The notes under the pieces are model-generated. The model did no database searches and was not told the DNA's origin. It was given only the letters and a program-made list of their open reading frames with translations. A program made the translations under genes and the position numbers. From NCBI GenBank assembly GCA_964550795.1, contig CAZKBH010000021.1, forward strand, positions 15,389 through 79,388: 64,000 bases of DNA, written 5' to 3'. Of the stretch, positions 1-7,829 are shown piece after piece (position 1 is the first letter of the stretch; each line of letters starts with the position of its first letter). The DNA comes from M3007 sp964550795. GTDB lineage: Bacteria > Bacteroidota > Bacteroidia > Chitinophagales > Saprospiraceae.

Positions 1-2
1 CC

Positions 3-203
3 CGAAGAAGTCTTGTGGGTTCCGGCGATCGTTCTGAAAAAATCCGCACCTACAACTACCCCCAAAACCGCGTGACCGACCACCGCTTAGAAGGCGACAA
101 CAAAAATTTCAACCTCGATAAAGTGGTGGAAGGCGACATCGAACCGATTATCGAAGCCTTAACCATTGCGGATAATGCTGTAAAAATGCAGGGAGAAGCC
201 TGA
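3..203 (+). CDS. prfA: Peptide chain release factor 1, C-terminal fragment
   Basis: The frame is open from the left edge and ends at a TGA at 201-203, giving the last 66 residues of a class I release factor. The stretch GSGDRSEKIRTYNYPQ followed by RVTDHR is the hallmark just after the GGQ domain of RF1, which recognises UAA and UAG stop codons on the ribosome. The GGQ motif and the codon-recognition domain lie outside the window. RF1 and RF2 share this region; the short C-terminal tail and the sequence SGDRSEKIRTYN favour RF1. tRNA-Val follows on the same strand 85 nt downstream. Confidence 0.9.
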   Translation, partial: RRSLVGSGDRSEKIRTYNYPQNRVTDHRLEGDNKNFNLDKVVEGDIEPIIEALTIADNAVKMQGEA

Positions 204-236
204 TTTTGAAAAAAATTAAAATTCTTTTTCCAAATA

Positions 237-269
237 TTTTGGAAGTCTAAAAATATCATCAGACATTTG
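237..269 (+). promoter_or_regulatory. Candidate Bacteroidota promoter for tRNA-Val
   Basis: TTTTG at 237-241 and GACATTTG at 262-269 resemble the Bacteroidota -33 (TTTG) and -7 (TAnnTTTG) boxes with about 20 nt between them. Transcription would start near 275, about a dozen bases before the tRNA. The -7 box deviates at its first base. This is pattern matching only. Confidence 0.35.
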
Positions 270-287
270 CCGCCGCTTTAGGCGCAA

Positions 288-362
288 GGGCGCATAACTC
301 AGTTGGTTCAGAGTGGCTGCCTTACAAGCAGCAAGTCGGAGGTTCGAGTCCTTCTGTGCCCA
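288..362 (+). tRNA. tRNA-Val (anticodon UAC)
   Basis: A cloverleaf can be drawn by eye. The acceptor stem GGGCGCA pairs with TGTGCCC with one G-U, the anticodon stem CTGC/GCAG flanks a loop containing TAC, and the T arm contains GGTTCGAGTCC. The discriminator base is A at 362 and CCA is not encoded. It lies between prfA and a strong terminator. Confidence 0.95.
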
Positions 363-363
363 C

Positions 364-393
364 AAGGCCTTCCTTTTTGGAAGGCCTTTTTTT
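364..393 (+). terminator. Rho-independent terminator after tRNA-Val
   Basis: AAGGCCTTCC (364-373) and GGAAGGCCTT (379-388) form a 10-bp stem around a TTTTT loop. The stem runs into T residues to 393. It directly follows the tRNA and probably ends the prfA/tRNA transcript. Confidence 0.85.
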
Positions 394-503
394 GTTTGTG
401 CCTACTTCCGCCATTCCAGGCGCCGCGCAAAACAAATAGACTATCTATGAGTTAACCATCCTCATAGCGTTACAATACACCTCCCTATCGCGTTCTATCT
501 GGC

Positions 504-1820
504 ATGAAAAATTACACCTTCCCCCTCCTGCCTTTCCTGTTTTTTGCTGCACAAACCCTGCTACCAGCTCAGAACCCCAGCGATCCGCTCTTGCCGCTGG
601 ATGAAGCGGTCCGTATCGCCCTGGAAGCCAACTACGATATCCGGGTCAGCCAGGCTGATGCAGACATCGCTCGGCTGAACAACACCCGGGGAAATGCCGG
701 GATGTTGCCCAACATAAACCTGGTGGCCAATGAAAACTTCACCGTGAGTGCATTTCAACAAAAACTGGTTAACGGTACGGAATTCAAAGAGCCAGGCGCA
801 ACGTTCAACAACGCGAATGCAGGGGTACAACTTGTCTGGACCATTTTTGACGGGCGCAGAATGCAAATCACCAAGCGGCGCCTGAACGAACTGGAAGCTT
901 TGGGCCAAACCAACCTTCAAAACACCGTGCAAAACACCGCCGCCCTGGTTTCTCAGGCGTACTACGATGTTGTGCGCGGAAGACTGCAGGAGCGGGCCTT
1001 GGCAGAAGTCATTGCGCTCAACGAAGAACGCCTGCGTATCGCGGAGGCTCGGCTGGCGGCGGGTTTTGCGGCTCAAACGGATGCCCTGCAAGCCCGCATT
1101 GACCTCAACCAGCGCCGCGCCGATCTGATTTTACAACAGGCCCTGACTTCCAATGCCAAACGCAGCCTGAACCGACTGCTGGTTCGTCCGCCCGAAACCC
1201 CGTTCCGCGTGGATGAGAACCTCGCCAGTGCCTACAACCCGGATCGCAATGATTTGATGCAGCAGATTACGGCCAACAATCCCGGCCTGCTTTCCCTGCA
1301 AAAATCTGCGGAAATCGCTGCGCTGCTGGTGGATGAAAACCGCGCGCTTAGTCGCCCCAGACTTACCGGAAACAGCCAATTGAGCGCTGCCCGATCCGAC
1401 AACGGTGCAGGTTTTACGGTGAATAACACCCAAGCGGGTTTGACCGTCGGACTGGGCCTGGTGGTTCCGATTTACGCGGGCGGCAATTTCAAACGACAAG
1501 TAGAAACCGCCCAACTTGCCGCCCAGCAATCCACCTTTCTCATTGAAAATCAACAACTTTTGTTGGAAACACAATTGGACAACCAACTGGCGGTGTACCA
1601 GAGCCAGCAACAGGTATTGAGTCTGGAAGAAGAAAACGTGCGCATTGCCCGCGAAAACCTCAACGTCAGCACCGAGCGATTCCGCGTCGGCACCACGAAT
1701 GGACTGGAGCCACAAATTGCCCAAAATTCACTGGAACAAGCTTTGTCGCGCCGGGATCTGATGCTGTATAATTTGAAGGTGGCGGAGATCCAGCTGCGGT
1801 TATTGGCGGGGGGATTGTAG
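504..1820 (+). CDS. TolC family outer-membrane efflux protein
   Basis: The 438-residue product has a signal peptide (about residues 1-22, ending in LLPAQ) followed by two repeats of the outer membrane efflux protein fold. Long amphipathic helices are rich in Ala, Gln and Asn, as expected for the periplasmic alpha-barrel. LDEAVRIALEANYDI just after the signal is the usual N-terminal helix of TolC/OEP proteins. Length fits the family. TolC proteins are trimeric exit ducts that work with RND, ABC or MFS pumps, but no pump or membrane-fusion gene is adjacent, so the partner and substrate are unknown. A palindromic hairpin starts 14 nt after the stop. Confidence 0.88.
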   Translation: MKNYTFPLLPFLFFAAQTLLPAQNPSDPLLPLDEAVRIALEANYDIRVSQADADIARLNNTRGNAGMLPNINLVANENFTVSAFQQKLVNGTEFKEPGATFNNANAGVQLVWTIFDGRRMQITKRRLNELEALGQTNLQNTVQNTAALVSQAYYDVVRGRLQERALAEVIALNEERLRIAEARLAAGFAAQTDALQARIDLNQRRADLILQQALTSNAKRSLNRLLVRPPETPFRVDENLASAYNPDRNDLMQQITANNPGLLSLQKSAEIAALLVDENRALSRPRLTGNSQLSAARSDNGAGFTVNNTQAGLTVGLGLVVPIYAGGNFKRQVETAQLAAQQSTFLIENQQLLLETQLDNQLAVYQSQQQVLSLEEENVRIARENLNVSTERFRVGTTNGLEPQIAQNSLEQALSRRDLMLYNLKVAEIQLRLLAGGL

Positions 1821-1829
1821 CTGATTGAG

Positions 1830-1893
1830 TGATCAATTGAGGCGGTGACTTGAAGTCACCGCCTCAATTCCACCCTAAGTCACCGCCTCAATT
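1830..1893. repeat. GACTT-AAGTC hairpin repeat, full copy plus half copy
   Basis: Positions 1835-1851 (AATTGAGGCGGTGACTT) and 1853-1869 are perfect reverse complements around a single G. A right half is repeated at 1877-1893. There is no T run, so it is not a standard terminator. The 27 bases 1830-1856 recur exactly at 3798-3824, on the other side of the next gene. Confidence 0.9.
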
Positions 1894-1940
1894 CCGTCTT
1901 ATGACAATGCCATCAGAGGTTCGGCGTTCATAACTCACCT

Positions 1941-3800
1941 ATGCGCCTGCCACTTCTGACCTTCTCACTATTTATCTCCACAGTATCTTTACTAACCGCT
2001 CAAAATCTCCTTCAAAATGGAGATTTTGAAATACATGGCAAGTTGGATTGTATCAACTGCCCCATGTTTGACTATAAGTTTTCAGCGGTCATTCCCCCTT
2101 GGAAAACCATAAACGGCAGTTATCCTTTTATCTGTGACTGTCAGCTTAAAAAGGAGGCCACTGTAGTAAACGAGGGGATTTGCGATTTCAGGAAAGTGAG
2201 TCCGCGCAGCGGGTGCAATATGATAGAGTTTGAATATGCGCCTTCCTGTCTGGATCAAAAACATGAAACCCGTGGCTGTTCCTCTTATTTGGGCACCAAA
2301 CTCTCCAAAGCCCTGGAAATTGGCTCTGTGTACGAGATTTCCTTTTGGCTTCATATTCTTCCTCCCCATCCTGCGGATTCGGATTACGCCCGCTTTATTG
2401 GCATTAATCTCTATCCTGATGTGGTGCGCAATCCTACGGGCAAACTATTGGAGAGTGCTGATTTTCAAGTAGATACGGTAATTTTTGGACACTGGTATCA
2501 AGTAAAATGGCTTGTACGGCCAGTTTGCAATCTTCAGTTTTTAGTTTTGGGTGTGTTTCGCGGAGATGAAGATCCACCAGTCAATGGAGATGGCCGCCAC
2601 AATCGTTTTTATGTGGACGATGTGGAAGTTAGAGAGGTAGCTGGAAGCAAAGACCAGGCCGCTGCCATTGTTCCGTATTGCAGGTTTTTGAAAAAAGAAA
2701 AGGAAGATACCCCGAAGGAAGTTGAGGGAGCCTTATGCTTTTTCAATTCCAACGACAGCTTACTTTCTTCCCTGGCTATTACCACCCTTGATGCTTTTGC
2801 GCTCCGAGCGAAAGCTAATCCGTCCACAACCTTTTTAATCTTGGGCCGAACGGATAATGTTGGTGCTCAACACAAAAATCTGGCCCAAGCGCGGATAAAA
2901 AGTGCGCGGGATTATCTGGAAAAAACACACGGAATACCTCCATTCAGGTTTCTCTCCATAGCTTCCGGCATGGATAATCCGCTGTCAGATAATGGTATTG
3001 AAACGGGGAGACAACAGAACCGCTCTGTTCAAATTCAACAGATGGATAGCCCCATACATTTGATGGTTTACAGGCATGTTTTAAGCCACGTTTTCGAGGG
3101 CGAAAAATTGGAAGCATTCAAATTGTTGAATATCTGGTTGAATATCGTGTCTGACAGCAAAAAAATACTCGCTCTGTTCGACCCTCGACTTGATCCACTA
3201 AAATCTGATCCTACATGGAAGGCTTTGGTGGTCAAAAAAGTGAGGGCGTCTTATCGCTCCCGGTTAAATCCAGACCTGGCTTTTGTGTTGGATTCCTTGG
3301 GTTTAGAAGACCAAAAATGTCGGACCCTGAATCGTTATGTAGAAAATATGCACGTTTATTTGGCCGATCAGGATAGCACCGAGGAACGTTGGAGTGTATC
3401 CTTTTACTCAGACACCAGTTATCAATGCCCAATACGGGATGAAACCCATGTACAGGCCCTGATCCACTTGATTGGCAATGATTGGCCTAAAATTTCGGAA
3501 GTAGGTGAACGGCCTGCTAAAACCGCCTTTCTAGTGGTTAGTCATACGGGCGATACGTCTATCATCGCTCGATATTTGCCGATATTGAAACAACGATGTC
3601 AAGTGGGAGAAGCCGAGTGGATACATTTTGCCACCTTGTCTGACCGGATGCTGGTCCATCGCGGGCTACCTCAACGCTTTGGCACACAGTATCAACCACC
3701 TAGCAGCAAGGCCGAAAAACTCAGGCTTTTCCCTTTGGAAAATGCAGCAATGGTAAATGAATGGCGAAAAGAATTGGGCCTGGAACCCATTGATTTTTGA
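1941..3800 (+). CDS. Secreted OmpA-domain protein with DUF6624-like C-terminus
   Basis: The 619-residue product has a signal peptide (about 1-20, ending LLTAQ). An N-terminal region (about 21-235) starts with NLLQNGDFE and ends with FYVDDVEV, typical of a jelly-roll carbohydrate-binding-like fold. An OmpA/MotB-like domain (about 261-367) includes LILGRTDNVG and the arginine-rich GRQQNRSVQI, a peptidoglycan-binding signature. The C-terminal third (about 424-619) resembles DUF6624, a family of unknown function. A role at the cell wall or outer membrane is inferred. The N-terminal part resembles that of the T9SS protein at 49758. The gene is bracketed by 27-bp direct repeats, and its TGA stop lies inside the right-hand copy. 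Confidence 0.75.
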   Translation: MRLPLLTFSLFISTVSLLTAQNLLQNGDFEIHGKLDCINCPMFDYKFSAVIPPWKTINGSYPFICDCQLKKEATVVNEGICDFRKVSPRSGCNMIEFEYAPSCLDQKHETRGCSSYLGTKLSKALEIGSVYEISFWLHILPPHPADSDYARFIGINLYPDVVRNPTGKLLESADFQVDTVIFGHWYQVKWLVRPVCNLQFLVLGVFRGDEDPPVNGDGRHNRFYVDDVEVREVAGSKDQAAAIVPYCRFLKKEKEDTPKEVEGALCFFNSNDSLLSSLAITTLDAFALRAKANPSTTFLILGRTDNVGAQHKNLAQARIKSARDYLEKTHGIPPFRFLSIASGMDNPLSDNGIETGRQQNRSVQIQQMDSPIHLMVYRHVLSHVFEGEKLEAFKLLNIWLNIVSDSKKILALFDPRLDPLKSDPTWKALVVKKVRASYRSRLNPDLAFVLDSLGLEDQKCRTLNRYVENMHVYLADQDSTEERWSVSFYSDTSYQCPIRDETHVQALIHLIGNDWPKISEVGERPAKTAFLVVSHTGDTSIIARYLPILKQRCQVGEAEWIHFATLSDRMLVHRGLPQRFGTQYQPPSSKAEKLRLFPLENAAMVNEWRKELGLEPIDF

Positions 3801-3824
3801 TCAATTGAGGCGGTGACTTGAAGT
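3798..3824. repeat. Truncated GACTT-AAGTC hairpin repeat
   Basis: It is identical to 1830-1856 over 27 bases but lacks most of the right arm, changing to unrelated sequence after AAGT. The first three bases are the stop codon of the preceding gene. Confidence 0.85.
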
Positions 3825-3837
3825 AAATACCGTCAAC

Positions 3838-3890
3838 TTAGCGATGAGGTGACATCTTCGAGGTACGAGAAGGTGTCACCTCATCGCTAA
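3838..3890. repeat. GAGGTGACA...TGTCACCTC hairpin
   Basis: TTAGCGATGAGGTGACA (3838-3854) pairs with TGTCACCTCATCGCTAA (3874-3890) as perfect 17-bp arms around an 19-nt loop. No T run follows. It resembles the hairpin at 34560-34607. It lies between the OmpA-domain gene and the convergent toxin gene and could terminate both. Confidence 0.8.
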
Positions 3891-3921
3891 ATCCAGGAGT
3901 AAATCTTGTCGTTCGGAGATG

Positions 3922-4275
3922 TTATTGCAGCACAACTAAAGAATTACGTGTCATTTCTATCACGTCGGCTTGAGACAGTTCTGCTTCAATGGCGGGAAGA
4001 TTGCCTCGAAATAGCTGAAGAAGATCATTATTGCTAATATTGCCAACGGTAAGGAACAATAGCTTCCAAGGCTCCTTTTTACTAAAATAGCTATCAAAAA
4101 AATCGGAGTCTTTTGAAATAACTACCCGTGATTCATTAAGGGAAATTTCGTTGATTTCTAAATCGTCCGTTCTATTTCTTTTAGGCAATTCTAACGTGTG
4201 GATAGCGTCGTGTCCATATTCACGAAGCAATCGTGCCAATGATTTTGGTAATTGAGCATCCACGATGAATTTCAT
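3922..4275 (-). CDS. DUF5615 PIN-like toxin of a type II toxin-antitoxin pair
   Basis: The 117-residue protein begins MKFIVDAQLP and continues with LLREYGHDAIHTLEL and VVISKDSDFF, the conserved acidic and DxDF segments of DUF5615 PIN-like nucleases (Mut7-C related). Members are predicted RNases whose acidic residues bind metal. The start ATG overlaps the stop of the upstream DUF433 gene by 4 nt (ATGA), so the two are translationally coupled, the usual arrangement for this pair. Activity is inferred from the family and not shown. Confidence 0.85.
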   Translation of the reverse strand: MKFIVDAQLPKSLARLLREYGHDAIHTLELPKRNRTDDLEINEISLNESRVVISKDSDFFDSYFSKKEPWKLLFLTVGNISNNDLLQLFRGNLPAIEAELSQADVIEMTRNSLVVLQ

Positions 4276-4514
4276 GCTGCCAGGGGGACAACGTGTTTAA
4301 TTTTCAATGCATTTGCTGCAAAAAGCAGGCACGCATGTAAGTCGTCCTCTTCCAAATCTTCGTAATCAGCCAGAATTTCACTGTGGGTCATCCCTGAAGC
4401 AAGCAACTCTAATATGTTTTCCACAGGATAACGCAGCCCACGCACAACGGGTTTGCCGTGGCAGATATTCGGAGCTGAGGTGATACGGGCAAGTAAATCT
4501 TCTTCTTTTTTCAT
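4272..4514 (-). CDS. DUF433 antitoxin
   Basis: The 80-residue protein contains the DUF433 signature: APNICHGKPVVRGLRYPVEN followed by an ILELLASGMTHSEILADYEDL helix-turn-helix-like region. DUF433 proteins usually precede DUF5615 toxins and act as antitoxins and autorepressors. The ATG at 4514 begins MKKEEDLL. A longer reading from ATG 4541 would add nine residues (MLKNTFFCI) and cannot be excluded. A palindromic hairpin (4552-4586) lies just upstream. Confidence 0.82.
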   Translation of the reverse strand: MKKEEDLLARITSAPNICHGKPVVRGLRYPVENILELLASGMTHSEILADYEDLEEDDLHACLLFAANALKIKHVVPLAA

Positions 4515-4551
4515 AATGCAAAAGAAAGTGTTTTTTAGCAATTAAGTGGAC

Positions 4552-4586
4552 AATTGAGGCGGTGACTCCAAGTCACCGCCTCAATT
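4552..4586. repeat. GACT-CCA-AGTC hairpin repeat
   Basis: AATTGAGGCGGTGACT (4552-4567) pairs perfectly with 4571-4586 around the loop CCA. Relative to the copy at 1835 the stem is the same and the centre differs. It begins 7 nt after the stop of the OstA-like gene (minus strand) and may protect or end that transcript. There is no T run. Confidence 0.9.
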
Positions 4587-4593
4587 ACACCCC

Positions 4594-6498
4594 TCACAAA
4601 TCCCCCAAACTCCTCGGCCTTCGCTCCTTTTCCCAGAAAAAACCCTCCAGCTTTTTGGTGTCTTTTCCTGCCTGGCTCATTGGGATAAATTTACCGCTGG
4701 GCTGCTGATAAAATTTGATGCTTTCCACCTTGTTGTCGCCAAAAAAGAGCCGCATTTCGGAACATTCCGTTTCATTGAGACCGATATAAGCTTGTTTCTC
4801 GTCCACCGCATAGTACACGGCCTGAGCGTTACCTTCCACCAGCATTTCGCGGGCCTGATCGTCGCGGAAAAAAACGGTGGAATTCCGCCCCTTAATTTGG
4901 TTGAACAAAATGCCATCTTCAGAATTGATCACCATGGAGTTTTGAAGCAACCACATTCGATCTAACTTCTTGTTTTTCAACAACATTTTGATTGTATCGC
5001 CCGAAAATTGCGAGGTGTCGGACCAGATGATGGGCAAACGATTCAATTTGTAAAACCAAAAAGTTGAGTCTGCGCTGCTGTACGTGAGCGAGTCGCAGAC
5101 GGCCTGCAAATCGCTTTTAAAAATCCGCACATCTCGGTGCGCAATCAGTTGCCGCACATCGCTGGCAGAATCGGGTTTGAAAGAAGTAAGGGTGTCTGAA
5201 CTCATAAAAAGGGTGTCGCCGTCAATCAAACTTTTCATCATGGGTCGCCCACCCGCCCCGGACTCCCCAAACCCGCCAAAAGCGTTTAAATATTGCGATG
5301 TTTTGTTGTAGTCCATGCGCCAGGAAAAGACCGTGTAATCGCTCGAAGTGTCCTGCCACATCACGCTGCCAAGCGCAAGACCATTGCCAAGGAAATCATT
5401 AAAATCCAGCGAGTCCGCCTCGATGATATTGGGCGGATCACTCACCCGACCCCGACCCGAAAGTTGATACGTTTTATTCCGGCTGTCGTAGCGGATTTCC
5501 GCGCCCTGAATATCGCGGGTACTGTCGCGGTAATGGGCATTGCCCCGCAGCATGGTTTTTTCATTTTCCGTGTTGTAACGGATCACATCCGCATCGGCAA
5601 ATTCGCCTTTTTGCGGGTTTTCAATGTGTGCATCGCCTTCGAGGGTGTATTCTTTGCGCACACCTTCGTAGCGCATTTTTCGCGCCCGACCGAGTTGTCC
5701 GTCTTTTTCGTACTGCGGGTTTTGGTCAAATTCTGCAAAGTTGTTTTCCATGTCGTAAAAACCACTTTCGGTGTAAATTTTGCTCCCGCGCTGACTAATC
5801 AGGGTCGGGGCCACAAAACGCACCATTTGTGTTTCGGTGTTGAACGCCATGGTATCGGTTCGCATGGTAAATTCCGGGTCGGTCACCACCACATCGCCTT
5901 TCAGAAAAACTTCTTTTTGTTCCACGAAATAATGTCCGCGCCGACTCACCACCTGACTTTTGCCGTTCGTCATGGTCGCGCCGGTTGTATAGGTGGCAAT
6001 TTTGTTGCCCATGTCATATCGCAGGCGTTTGGTGAATAATTCCTGCTGCCCGTTCACCAGCACGACTTCCCCGAACAAATCACTGATTTTAGTTGCCGCG
6101 TTGTAATGGGCTGAATCTGCAAATGCCTGTACGGAATCTCCTTGTGCGATGACCACTTTTCCGCGCAGCACAGCAAAATCCTTATCAAGCGTAGCTGTAT
6201 CGCAGTAAATGAGGGTTTTTTCCTGCCGAAGCCGCACCGTTCCGCTGAGTTTTTGGACTTCACGGCCATTTTTCAAAAAGTATTCAATCACGGCTGCGGT
6301 CTCGATTTTAAGTTTTTGGGTGTCAGATTTAACAGCTGCCTGTTGGCTCTTGGCATTAGGCACCTGACCGCTCGGCGTTGTGGGCTGATTGGTAATTTTG
6401 GATGGAGGCAGACCCGTGTTTTGCGCCATCATCCAGTGGGCAAACAGGCAAAACAAGACAAAAAAGCCAGTTTTCAAATTACGAGCAAGTAGTTTCAA
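4594..6498 (-). CDS. OstA/LptA-like LPS transport protein
   Basis: The 634-residue protein has a signal peptide (about 1-25, ending WMMAQ) and then long runs of the OstA/LptA beta-jellyroll repeat: VEYFLKNGREVQKLSGTV-like units, YCDTATLDKD, LRGKVVIAQGDSVQAFAD, FADADVIRYN, IEADSLDFND. This fold carries lipopolysaccharide across the periplasm or gates it at the outer membrane (LptA, LptD N-terminus). The length is typical of the large OstA-like proteins of Bacteroidota rather than of small proteobacterial LptA. It ends without an obvious LptD barrel. It stands alone, with hairpin repeats on both sides. Confidence 0.82.
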   Translation of the reverse strand: MKLLARNLKTGFFVLFCLFAHWMMAQNTGLPPSKITNQPTTPSGQVPNAKSQQAAVKSDTQKLKIETAAVIEYFLKNGREVQKLSGTVRLRQEKTLIYCDTATLDKDFAVLRGKVVIAQGDSVQAFADSAHYNAATKISDLFGEVVLVNGQQELFTKRLRYDMGNKIATYTTGATMTNGKSQVVSRRGHYFVEQKEVFLKGDVVVTDPEFTMRTDTMAFNTETQMVRFVAPTLISQRGSKIYTESGFYDMENNFAEFDQNPQYEKDGQLGRARKMRYEGVRKEYTLEGDAHIENPQKGEFADADVIRYNTENEKTMLRGNAHYRDSTRDIQGAEIRYDSRNKTYQLSGRGRVSDPPNIIEADSLDFNDFLGNGLALGSVMWQDTSSDYTVFSWRMDYNKTSQYLNAFGGFGESGAGGRPMMKSLIDGDTLFMSSDTLTSFKPDSASDVRQLIAHRDVRIFKSDLQAVCDSLTYSSADSTFWFYKLNRLPIIWSDTSQFSGDTIKMLLKNKKLDRMWLLQNSMVINSEDGILFNQIKGRNSTVFFRDDQAREMLVEGNAQAVYYAVDEKQAYIGLNETECSEMRLFFGDNKVESIKFYQQPSGKFIPMSQAGKDTKKLEGFFWEKERRPRSLGDL

Positions 6499-6555
6499 TG
6501 TAATGCGTGTTGTTAAAAAACATGAGGTTCAGGAATGCACAAACAAAATACTTTC

Positions 6556-6656
6556 GGCTCATGTTCCGCAGGGGCTGGAATCAGCTTGAATTCACCCGGT
6601 GACTCCAAGTCACCGGGTGAATTCAAGTTGATTCCAGCCCCTGCGGAACATGAGCC
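6556..6656. repeat. 101-nt near-perfect inverted repeat
   Basis: Two 49-nt arms (6556-6604 and 6608-6656) match with a single G/A difference around the loop CCA at 6605-6607. The centre CCGGTGACT-CCA-AGTCACCGG belongs to the GACTT-AAGTC family. The outer part (TTCCGCAGGGGCTGGAATC) is not in the other copies. It lies between two minus-strand genes, 74 nt beyond the GNAT stop, with no T run. Confidence 0.92.
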
Positions 6657-6729
6657 ATACTTTCATCTAATCCTTAAAAGATCTGGCATGGCATTCCATC
6701 CAAAAAACCGCGTAGCGGTGCCATTCTAG

Positions 6730-7829
6730 TTAGGTAAAGCCAACATCCCCATCCCCATCTTGCAAAATCAAAGGCTGATGCGCCAGTATTTCTGTCAATC
6801 CCTTACCCACAAAATAAGTCCGTTGCATGGGTTTTCCCCAAAAAAACGGGCTTCGGTTTTTCTTACAAAACGCCACCAAACGCGGGTGGAAAATCGTCAT
6901 CATTTTAGCCCCCAATTGAATTGCTTCGGCAAAGATAACGCTGGCAACGGTGGCGGAGTGTTCGTCTGCATGCCAGGCGTGCGGCACCCGCAGATGACCG
7001 TCGCGGACGGTGAGCAGGAGAACGCCGATGGTCTGTCCTTCGCTGTTGAGCAATTGGAGTGCGCGGGTTTGAAATTGCCGGGCGGAGGCCGTAAAATGAT
7101 ACCGTTGGGCAAAATCATCGGGTTCTGGCGATTCCTTTACCCAGGGATTTTGGAGCATCCAGTTCAAAGTTTGGCGGTCGCGACGAGCCAGTTCGCCTTG
7201 CTGCCGGGCGGCGATAAATTCGGCAGTGGCATCGTCTATTTCAGTAATCGCCTGAATCGAGCAGGCCTGTTTTTTTGGGTGGAAAAGATTGATTCTCAAA
7301 TCATTGGGAATGGCCAATAGCGCATCAGCCAAACGCAGAAGCGGCTTTAAGGTTTCAAAAATCGGTTTTTTCGGTGGCAGGATTTGGGCAAAATTTGGGC
7401 GCAAATATCCCCGGTAACCCATCAGTGGCAGGCTTTCCGTAAAATGCGCTGATCGCCGATACAAGTGACTCACCTCCGGCGAAAACTCCGTCAAAATAAC
7501 CCGATTTTGCCAGGCTTCGAGCATGGTATCTACCAATTTTTTGGCCACGCCTTTGCCCCGATGCGCGGGGGAGACCCAAATGCAGGACAGCCATGCCATG
7601 CGCTGGGGCGTATCTNNNNNNNNNNCTGATCGGGCACGGCCCCCCGGTAACCAATCAATGCATCTCCCTCCCAAGCGAGCGCGAGCACCACATCTTCGGG
7701 TTGGGCGCGCGGGTTTTTCGCCTGGGAAATGGCGCGTTGCGGCGAGATGGGCAGCACGGTCATGCGGCGATATTCCTCGGAAGCCACGAAAGTTTCCAAT
7801 TCGCGAATGGTCAGGCAGGTGATGTTCAT
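6730..7829 (-). CDS. GNAT family N-acetyltransferase, interrupted by an assembly gap
   Basis: The N-terminal part from ATG 7829 (MNITCLTIRELETFVAS, later EGDALIGYRGAVPDQ) and the C-terminal part (DTPQRMAWLSCIWVSPAHRG) are in different frames on either side of the 10-N run at 7616-7625. They join into one protein if the true gap length restores the frame. WVSPAHRGKGVAKKLVD is the acetyl-CoA binding motif A of GNAT enzymes. The long C-terminal extension (about 200 residues) is not recognised. The start overlaps the deacetylase stop by 4 nt, so the two genes form a coupled operon. The substrate is unknown; a cell-surface sugar or amino group is a guess from the neighbour. Confidence 0.72.
7616..7625. 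other. Assembly gap (10 N)
   Basis: The run of ten N is of arbitrary size. The GNAT reading frame changes across it and a few residues are probably missing. Confidence 0.99.

Noticed and set aside
5293..6039. 248-codon frame antisense to the OstA-like gene
   Set aside because: It overlaps a gene with a signal peptide and OstA repeats. His/Val-rich product with no motif.
6389..6729. Small plus-strand open frames across the 101-nt inverted repeat
   Set aside because: They arise from the palindrome, which stays open in several frames; no start context or conserved sequence.
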